Part shown: in pieces, positions 6,345-10,466 of the stretch
Position numbering within the stretch: the stretch's first letter is position 1
Layout of the letters: each line of letters starts with the position of its first letter
Assembly (NCBI GenBank): GCA_045657105.1
Contig: JAZOSN010000009.1
Coordinates: forward strand, 1 to 10,466
Direction of reading: 5' to 3'
Origin: SIG672 sp045657105
Lineage (GTDB): Bacteria > Bacillota > Clostridia > Oscillospirales > CAG-272
DNA length: 10,466 nt
The notes under the pieces: generated by a model
The model's database searches: none
What the model was told of the DNA's origin: nothing
The model's input: only the letters and a program-made list of their open reading frames with translations
Made by a program: the position numbers and the translations under genes

Positions 6345-6812
6345 ATGAGTGAAAATATAAATCTTACGATGGAAAATCAGAAGAACATAGCGCTTATCGC
6401 GCACGATAATAAAAAGCACGACCTTATCGCGTGGTGCAGAGAAAACAAGGAGATCCTCGAGCATCATTTCCTCTGCGGAACGGGAACGACCGCGAAGATG
6501 GTTTCCGAGCAGACCGGACTCCCCGTGAGAGGCTACAACAGCGGTCCTCTCGGCGGCGACCAACAGATCGGCGCGCGTATCGTTGACGGCAAGATCGACG
6601 TCGTGATATTCTTCTCGGATCCGCTCACCGCACAGCCTCACGATCCCGACGTAAAAGCACTTCTCCGCATCGCGCAGGTTTACGATATTCCGATTGCGAA
6701 CAACCGCGCGACCGCCGATTTTATTATCACGAGCCCGTATATGTCGGGTGAGTATTCGCACGATCTGCCCGATTTTCGCCGCGCGGTCAGTGAGAGGGCG
6801 AAGAAATTGTAA
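6345..6812 (+). CDS. mgsA: Methylglyoxal synthase
   Basis: A 155-residue cytoplasmic enzyme converting dihydroxyacetone phosphate to methylglyoxal and phosphate, a bypass that relieves sugar-phosphate stress when phosphate is short. It aligns by eye with E. coli MgsA along its whole length. Landmarks are I15-A-L-I-A-H20-D, the phosphate-binding G45-T-G-T-T, S66-G-P-L-G-G-D72-Q-Q-I-G-A, and F89-F-S-D92-P-L-T-A-Q-P-H99-D-P-D102-V-K-A-L-L. H20, D72, D92, H99 and D102 match the catalytic and binding residues known from E. coli (H19, D71, D91, H98, D101). The start at 6345 is supported by GGAG 8 nt upstream; a second ATG at 6369 has no ribosome site. The gene is monocistronic with its own promoter and terminator. 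Confidence 0.96.
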   Translation: MSENINLTMENQKNIALIAHDNKKHDLIAWCRENKEILEHHFLCGTGTTAKMVSEQTGLPVRGYNSGPLGGDQQIGARIVDGKIDVVIFFSDPLTAQPHDPDVKALLRIAQVYDIPIANNRATADFIITSPYMSGEYSHDLPDFRRAVSERAKKL

Positions 6813-6816
6813 AAGG

Positions 6817-6850
6817 AAAAGACAGAGAAATGTTCTCTGTCTTTTGTTTT
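6817..6850 (+). terminator. Rho-independent terminator of mgsA
   Basis: 13-bp stem AAAAGACAGAGAA (6817-6829) / TTCTCTGTCTTTT (6833-6845) with loop ATG, continuing into GTTTTT, 4 nt after the stop codon. Confidence 0.9.
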
Positions 6851-6916
6851 TCGGTGAAAAAGCGGCGCAAAACGTGCTCCGCCCCTTACAAGGTGTGTCT
6901 TTATTTTTGATTTATT

Positions 6917-6954
6917 TTCGCTTTGCGGAGCAAAGCTTCCTTAACTTTGCACTT
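6917..6954 (+). repeat. Palindrome-containing repeat, copy 3
   Basis: 38 bp identical to 7114-7151: TTC, the hairpin GCTTTGC-GGA-GCAAAGC (with its flanking G), then TTCCTTAACTTTGCACTT. It lacks the ATTTAATAA flank that copies 1 and 2 share. The identity resumes after an expansion in copy 2: both copies end in CTTAATA. Confidence 0.85.
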
Positions 6955-6982
6955 AATAAAGCGCGTCAGGGATACTACTCAT

Positions 6983-7102
6983 CCACCGCTATCGCGGTCC
7001 CCCTTCCCTTGCAAGGGAAGGCTTGTAGAGGTGCATTTTCCTGCGGAAAATGAATTTATTAAATAAAATGTTCCTCGTAGGGGTCGGCGCCCTCGACGAC
7101 CC
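6983..7102. repeat. Cluster of palindromes filling the mgsA-pepF gap
   Basis: The gene-free stretch 6846-7170 has no plausible small gene but a dense run of dyads. These are CCGC-TATC-GCGG (about 6984-6997), a perfect 20-bp palindrome at 7002-7021 (CCTTCCCTTG|CAAGGGAAGG), CATTTTCC-TGC-GGAAAATG (7034-7052), and GGGTCG-10 nt-CGACCC (7081-7102). An outer pairing is also possible between GAGG/CATTTT (7028-7039) and AAAATG/CCTC (near 7065-7076). The look is of dispersed REP- or MITE-like elements of clostridial genomes; I recognise the style but cannot name a family from this window alone. Confidence 0.65.
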
Positions 7103-7146
7103 GTATTTAATAATTCGCTTTGCGGAGCAAAGCTTCCTTAACTTTG
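7100..7146 (+). repeat. 47-bp palindrome-containing repeat, copy 2, abutting the pepF stop region
   Basis: It reads CCCGTATTTAATAATTC, then the hairpin GCTTTGC-GGA-GCAAAGC, then TTCCTTAACTTTG. It matches the reverse complement of 6159-6205 at 46 of 47 positions and is identical to copy 3 over 7114-7151. Confidence 0.88.
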
Positions 7147-7173
7147 CACTTTTAACTTTGCACTTTGCACTTA
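7141..7173 (+). repeat. Short tandem ACTTTGCAC units between repeat copy 2 and pepF
   Basis: AACTTTGCAC-TTTT-AACTTTGCAC-TTTGCAC-TTA: three partly degenerate units where copy 3 has one. The final TTA is the pepF stop codon on the minus strand. Confidence 0.7.
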
Positions 7174-8934
7174 ATACAGCTCCTTTTCAAGCATATCGAC
7201 AAGCTCGTCAAGGCGGCGGACGACTGCCATAAAGGTTTCCTTTTTCTTGAAGTCGATGCCTGCCTCGCGCGCCTGATCCATAGGATACTTGCTTCCGCCC
7301 GATTTCAGGAGATTTATATAGTTCTCAAACGCGCCCTCTTTGCATTCCTTTACCGCCGAGTAGAGCGCAAAGCTTGCCGCGAAGCTCGTCGCGTACTGGT
7401 AAACGTAAAACGGCGTATAGAAAAGGTGAGGAATGTACGCCCAGACGTACTGCTTGACGTTTTCCTTCGAAATGTCGATGCCGTAATATTTCTTGTAAAG
7501 GTCGATCATAAGCGAGGAAAGCACCTCGTGGTCGATCGGCTTATCCTCTTCTATCATACGGCTGACCTCGTATTCGTAGGTCGCAAAAAGACTCTGACGG
7601 TAGAAGGTCGCGACGATCTCGTCGATCGCCTTTTGAAGGAGCATGATCTTCTCCTCGCGCGTCGTGTTGCCCGATTTTATCAGATGATCGAGGAGCATAT
7701 GCTCGTTGAAGGTGGACGCGATCTCGGCGACGAATATCGTATACTGTTGAAGCTTCGTCGGTTGCGCCTCGTGCGAATAGAGGGTGTGGATCGAATGTCC
7801 TGCCTCGTGGACGACTGTGAAAACATCGTCGAGAGTATCGGTGTAGTTGAGCAGAATAAAGGGGTGAGCGTCCGCGATGCTCGAAGAATACGCGCCGCTT
7901 CGCTTGCCATCCTGCTCGTAAACGTCAACGAATCCCTCGCGGAGAACCTCGCGTGCCTTCGCCTGAAAATCGTCGGGTGTGTTCTCAATAGACTTGAAGA
8001 AGAGCTCCTTTGCTTCCTCGTAGGAATATTTCTTGTCCGAGTGAGCAAGCTCGATAAAGCGGTCGTACGAGCGGTGAGCTTTCAGTCCGAGATATTTCTT
8101 TCTGAGCTTGTAGTATTTTTTAAGCGATTTCGTGTATTTTCCCGCAACGCCGATAAGCGTGGTGAATACCGATTCGGGAATGTTGTTGCCGAACAGATGC
8201 GAGGAAAGTATCGACGAGTAGCCTCTTGCCTTGACGTTTGCAAGCTCGCTTTTCATAACGAGATTGTAGATCTCGGCGTAGGTGTTTTTACTGTCGCCGT
8301 ATGCAGAGAATATCGCTTCGAAGATCTTTTTGCGGTCGGACGCGACGGGCGCGTCTGCGATGAGCGCACGCCAATTTCCCTGAGTTACGGTAACTTTTTC
8401 GCCACTGCTAAGCTTTACCGTTTTGTTTTTGGCGTCTGCGACTGCGAGCTTCGAGTAGAGCTCGGAGCCCTCGTTTGCGACGGGCGAGTAGTAGGAAAGG
8501 AGCTTTTCCCGATCTTCTTTGAGCACGTGCTTGTTGCCTCTGAAAAGCTTTTCCATAATGAAACGGTAGGACTCAAATTCAGGGTTCTTGTCGATGAATT
8601 CGAACACCTTTTTTCTGCCGAGCGAAAGGATCTCGGGAGCCTCAAACGAGGTGACCTCTTCGAGATTTGCAAGGAGCATCATAACTCTTGCGACACTCGC
8701 CGCGCTTGCGGTGTCCTTTTTGTTCAGATCGCTTTTGAGCGACGCGTACTGATAAACTCTGAAAAGCTTCTTTTCAAGCTCCTCGGAGAGCAGGAAATAT
8801 TCTTTGAGCTTTGCCTCGTCCGAGAGGGAGCCCTTGTATGCTCCGAGTCTGGGAAGATATTCGCCGAGTGAGTCAAAATCCCTTGCAAACTCCTCGTCGT
8901 TTTTATAAAAATAGGAAAGATCCCAAGTGTTCAT
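7171..8934 (-). CDS. pepF: Oligoendopeptidase F (M3B family zinc metallopeptidase)
   Basis: A 587-residue cytoplasmic peptidase that cleaves short peptides, close to the roughly 600 residues usual for PepF. The start at 8934 (MNTWDLSYFY) has AAGGAG 9 nt upstream. An upstream in-frame ATG at 9072 is rejected because it would put the promoter inside the gene. The zinc motif H376-E-A-G-H380 lies in V-F-T-V-V-H-E-A-G-H-S-I-H. The third ligand is E404 (V-A-E404-I-A-S-T-F-N-E). The Tyr-rich segment H503-L-F-Y-T-P-F-Y-V-Y-Q-Y-A-T holds the transition-state Tyr candidates. The N-terminal about 120 residues form the PepF-specific helical domain. The last codon and stop (TAT TAA) fall inside the sequence shared with an intergenic repeat. 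A likely housekeeping role is peptide recycling. Confidence 0.96.
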   Translation of the reverse strand: MNTWDLSYFYKNDEEFARDFDSLGEYLPRLGAYKGSLSDEAKLKEYFLLSEELEKKLFRVYQYASLKSDLNKKDTASAASVARVMMLLANLEEVTSFEAPEILSLGRKKVFEFIDKNPEFESYRFIMEKLFRGNKHVLKEDREKLLSYYSPVANEGSELYSKLAVADAKNKTVKLSSGEKVTVTQGNWRALIADAPVASDRKKIFEAIFSAYGDSKNTYAEIYNLVMKSELANVKARGYSSILSSHLFGNNIPESVFTTLIGVAGKYTKSLKKYYKLRKKYLGLKAHRSYDRFIELAHSDKKYSYEEAKELFFKSIENTPDDFQAKAREVLREGFVDVYEQDGKRSGAYSSSIADAHPFILLNYTDTLDDVFTVVHEAGHSIHTLYSHEAQPTKLQQYTIFVAEIASTFNEHMLLDHLIKSGNTTREEKIMLLQKAIDEIVATFYRQSLFATYEYEVSRMIEEDKPIDHEVLSSLMIDLYKKYYGIDISKENVKQYVWAYIPHLFYTPFYVYQYATSFAASFALYSAVKECKEGAFENYINLLKSGGSKYPMDQAREAGIDFKKKETFMAVVRRLDELVDMLEKELY

Positions 8935-8967
8935 TGGCTTTTTCTCCTTGAAATAGATATTATTTAA

Positions 8968-8996
8968 ATTATACAATAGTTTTCCCAATATGTCAA
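8968..8996 (-). promoter_or_regulatory. Consensus promoter of pepF
   Basis: On the minus strand, TTGACA (8996-8991), a 17-nt spacer, TATAAT (8973-8968): a perfect sigma-A consensus. The leader is about 27 nt. Confidence 0.9.
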
Positions 8997-9008
8997 TAAA
9001 ATCCGCTA

Positions 9009-9037
9009 TTGACAAATCGGAAAAATTTTGGTATAGT
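9009..9037 (+). promoter_or_regulatory. Strong promoter of the unknown gene at 9209
   Basis: TTGACA (9009-9014), a 17-nt spacer, TATAGT (9032-9037) preceded by TG-G (extended -10). The -35 box is only 12 bp from that of the divergent pepF promoter. Transcription is expected to start near G9044. Confidence 0.87.
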
Positions 9038-9041
9038 ATAT

Positions 9042-9195
9042 TTGCGACGCACAACTGAATAAATATATACACGACGGAGTATTATCATTTGTAAAAAAAT
9101 GTGTTCTCTTTTTCTCTGTCGTGGAGTTATAAGGTGCGTCGCAACACCGAGAGTACATTTTTTTGTGCGCCTCTCGGGGCGCACTTTTTTATTTG
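9042..9195 (+). promoter_or_regulatory. Riboswitch-like transcription-attenuation leader, class not recognised
   Basis: About 150 nt between the promoter and the ribosome site of the unknown gene. Helix P1 pairs 9042-9052 with 9134-9144 (11 bp, perfect). Inside it P2 pairs 9070-9079 with 9114-9123 (10 bp, one G-U), capped by an A/U-rich loop with a weak 5-bp hairpin (9086-9101). The antiterminator would pair 9134-9140 with 9178-9184 (7 bp, one G-U) and 9147-9153 with 9171-9177 (7 bp). These stack on one continuous 3' strand, with a 6-nt bulge GCAACA. It therefore competes with P1 for 9134-9140 and with the terminator (9165-9171 : 9178-9184) for the other strand. I see no hallmark of T-box, purine, SAM, lysine, ydaO, GEMM, ZTP, fluoride or guanidine leaders. 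Ligand or factor unknown. Confidence 0.7.
9165..9190 (+). terminator. Attenuator-type terminator before the unknown gene
   Basis: GTGCGCC (9165-9171) / GGCGCAC (9178-9184), loop TCTCGG, then TTTTTT. It lies between the promoter and the ribosome site, so it ends transcription before the gene unless the alternative fold forms. Confidence 0.85.
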
Positions 9196-9208
9196 AAGGA
9201 GAAAAGTT

Positions 9209-9721
9209 ATGTGTGGCGGTAAAATACCAAACACTAAAATATTCGGATCGGACAAGGGCTGGGAAACGCTTTTGGAAAGAAGCTATAATTTTGATCTCTT
9301 TTCCTGCAAAGACGATGAGCGCGCGGCAGAGGAAGAGGGCAAAAGGCTTATAAAAGAGATGCTTGACACAAACACTTTTTTACTTTCACAGACAGAGGAA
9401 AGGCGTGACGATTTTTATGTTCTCGCGCAGGCGTGCAACAAATTTTCCGCAAGTCAAAACGGCGAGTTCGACGTTCGGCTGCACTCCAAGGAAAAGATGA
9501 TATGCGTTCGGGTTTACTCTCCCGTTTTTATGCTCGTGCAACGCGATATTAGCCTGCTTCACAATATGGCGCTTGCCGCCACGTATATAGAAATAGAAGC
9601 TATCGACGACGCTCAGATGAGGACTCGCATAACCTTCGGACTTTCTTTTTCCAAGCAGAGCAAAAATCTTATGGACGGTTTGGAAACGGCTTTGGTTGAA
9701 GCTATAAAAACAGAAAAATAA
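9209..9721 (+). CDS. Conserved-looking hypothetical protein under attenuation control
   Basis: A 170-residue protein I do not recognise. The start at 9209 (MCGGKIPNTK) has AAGGAG 7 nt upstream, and the codon use looks like that of its neighbours. No signal peptide or membrane segment is visible, so it should be cytoplasmic. The first half is charged and probably helical (about residues 34-52 and 60-78). The middle (about 85-115, GEFDVRLHSKEKMICVRVYS) alternates like beta strands, followed by a helix (LLHNMALAAT), another strand (MRTRITFGLS) and a C-terminal helix (NLMDGLETALVEAI). This suggests a small alpha/beta domain. There are four cysteines (2, 33, 76, 99) with no metal-binding spacing. 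It is the only gene between the attenuated leader and a strong terminator, so whatever the leader senses controls this protein alone. No function can be assigned. Confidence 0.85.
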   Translation: MCGGKIPNTKIFGSDKGWETLLERSYNFDLFSCKDDERAAEEEGKRLIKEMLDTNTFLLSQTEERRDDFYVLAQACNKFSASQNGEFDVRLHSKEKMICVRVYSPVFMLVQRDISLLHNMALAATYIEIEAIDDAQMRTRITFGLSFSKQSKNLMDGLETALVEAIKTEK

Positions 9722-9724
9722 CAG

Positions 9725-9757
9725 AAATCACCTGCCGCGAGGCAGGTGATTTTGTTG
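9725..9757 (+). terminator. Rho-independent terminator of the unknown gene
   Basis: 12-bp perfect stem AAATCACCTGCC (9725-9736) / GGCAGGTGATTT (9741-9752) with a GCGA tetraloop (GNRA type) and a short T/G tail, 3 nt after the stop. Confidence 0.88.
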
Positions 9758-9763
9758 TAAAAC

Positions 9764-9791
9764 AAAAACGGCAGAAAATTCTGCCGTTTTT
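9764..9791 (-). terminator. Terminator of the minus-strand surface-protein gene, probably bidirectional
   Basis: 12-bp stem AAAAACGGCAGA (9764-9775) / TCTGCCGTTTTT (9780-9791), loop AAAT. It has T-runs on both strands (GTTTTTATT on plus, GTTTTTGTTTTAC on minus). It lies 17 bp beyond the stop codon of the minus-strand gene and also backs up the plus-strand terminator. Confidence 0.85.
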
Positions 9792-9808
9792 ATTATTATG
9801 CTTTTAAA

Positions 9809-10466
9809 TTACGCGATGCTTCTCTTCTTGCTGAGAACGATACCGGTTCCGAGGAGCGCTGCGAGAACTACGCCTGCGCCGATAATGAAGGTAGCGTCGC
9901 CGGTTGCAACGTCGTCACCCGTTGCGGCAACAGCAACACTTGCAGAAAGAGTTCCGAAGATGTGGTTGTCAACCGAAGCTTTGAGTGCAGTTGCATTTGC
10001 CGAGGTAGCCATAAACTTAACGGTATAGCTTCCGTCGCTGTTGAGCACTGCCTTGCCGGACTGAGCAATACCTGTTCCGCCGAGCTTGATAGCTTCGCCC
10101 GAGTTGATAACAGAGCCTTCGGGGAAGGTCTTGACCTTTACCGAATAGGTCTTGCCTGTTTCGAGAGCGCCGAGATCAAGGTTGCCTGCATCGATGGTGA
10201 TGTCGATAGCTTCCTTCTGATCGTTGATAACGTAGTACGAAACGTAGTCGCCTTCTTTATCTATTCTCGGAGATGTGCCGAGCCAACCCTTCGTGCCCTG
10301 CGCGGTAAGCCATTCGTTGTATGCGGTATGGCTTACGTTGGAGCGGAAGCCGTAGAAACCGCCGGAAAGCTTGTTGGCGTCGGTGTACTGAGCAACCTCA
10401 TATACGCCCGTCGTCGGACTTTTGCCGGCCTGACCGGAGGGCCAGGTTATTTTTCCTGTGGAGGAG
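9809..10466 (-). CDS. Probable cell-surface protein, C-terminal 218 residues, with a degenerate TGD-type anchor
   Basis: The frame is open to the window edge, so the N-terminus and most of the protein are missing. GTG and ATG codons inside are not real starts because the frame continues upstream unbroken. The visible part is polar, Gly/Ser/Thr-rich and beta-like (for example SYYVINDQKEAIDITIDAG and TGKTYSVKVKTFPEGS), as in secreted modular proteins. It ends in D-D-V-A-T-G-D-A-T-F, then a hydrophobic segment of about 20 residues (IIGAGVVLAALLGTGIVL), then S-K-K-R-S-I-A. This is the layout of a cell-wall sorting signal or membrane anchor. LPxTG is replaced by VATGD, and an ATGD copy occurs six residues earlier. 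The ectodomain family is not recognisable here. It is transcribed toward the terminator at 9764-9791. Confidence 0.82.
   Translation of the reverse strand, partial: SSTGKITWPSGQAGKSPTTGVYEVAQYTDANKLSGGFYGFRSNVSHTAYNEWLTAQGTKGWLGTSPRIDKEGDYVSYYVINDQKEAIDITIDAGNLDLGALETGKTYSVKVKTFPEGSVINSGEAIKLGGTGIAQSGKAVLNSDGSYTVKFMATSANATALKASVDNHIFGTLSASVAVAATGDDVATGDATFIIGAGVVLAALLGTGIVLSKKRSIA

Noticed and set aside
7141..7173. CRISPR-like array
   Set aside because: The repeated units are 7-10 bp with no regular spacers, and there are no cas genes in the window.
7165..8871. Plus-strand open frame of about 570 codons opposite pepF
   Set aside because: It is antisense to a well-supported metallopeptidase with intact HEXXH; it has an Arg/Val/Leu-rich composition and no promoter or ribosome site.
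8935..9072. Longer PepF starting at the ATG at 9072
   Set aside because: It would include the perfect pepF promoter and the ribosome site inside the gene, and the extra N-terminal residues do not resemble the family.
9042..9195. T-box leader
   Set aside because: The helix-bulge-helix antiterminator is suggestive. However, the bulge lacks UGGN, there is no T-box consensus, and there is no room for a Stem I with a specifier loop. The downstream gene is not an aminoacyl-tRNA synthetase or amino-acid gene.
9042..9195. 6S RNA or other stand-alone small RNA
   Set aside because: The rod shape with an internal loop and a terminator fits loosely. The enclosed part is only about 100 nt, shorter than known 6S RNAs, and the antiterminator pairing plus the adjacent ribosome site favour a leader. 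A terminated small RNA as by-product is not excluded.
9099..9353. Cys-rich leader-peptide frame starting at the ATG at 9099
   Set aside because: It has no usable ribosome site at the right distance, and it runs through the terminator and into the unknown gene in another frame.

Overview
The window looks like a chromosomal segment of an anaerobic, probably gut-associated Clostridia member (Oscillospiraceae-like or a related uncultured lineage). The grounds are a biotin-dependent Na+-pumping decarboxylase operon, clear SD sequences of the AAGGAG type, sigma-A promoters of the TTGACA/TATAAT type, rho-independent terminators, a C-terminal TGD-type surface anchor, and composite palindromic intergenic repeats. 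The lineage is inference from gene content, not from a marker gene.

Left part (minus strand, 1-2965): one operon reading right to left. It starts at an extended -10 promoter with a leader of about 130 nt rich in inverted repeats, then encodes a short divergent carboxyltransferase (A), an OadG-like small membrane subunit (D), a biotin carrier with an Ala-Pro linker (C) and the Na+-translocating beta subunit (B, cut by the window edge). The A-D-C-B order is that of acyl-CoA decarboxylase Na+ pumps (methylmalonyl-CoA or glutaconyl-CoA type). The substrate cannot be fixed from the sequence.

Middle (plus strand, 3033-6812): a single-gene isochorismatase/nicotinamidase-family hydrolase under its own promoter. 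Next comes a three-gene polar amino-acid ABC importer operon (lipoprotein binding protein, permease, ATPase) with a strong promoter, a perfect hairpin/operator just after the transcription start, and a strong terminator. Last is methylglyoxal synthase (mgsA) with its own promoter and terminator. mgsA sits between inverted copies of a 47-bp repeat. The gene-poor stretch 6846-7170 is packed with palindromes and repeat copies.

Right part: oligopeptidase F (pepF, minus) and an unrecognised 170-residue protein (plus) are transcribed divergently from two back-to-back consensus promoters. The transcript toward the unknown gene carries the most interesting element of the window. This is a leader of about 150 nt that can fold either as a closing helix plus intrinsic terminator, or as a 14-bp antiterminator that uses one strand of each. 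It is a riboswitch-like attenuator that I could not assign to a known class. Two terminators close that gene. The window ends in the C-terminal 218 residues of a probable surface protein with a degenerate TGD-type anchor (minus strand).
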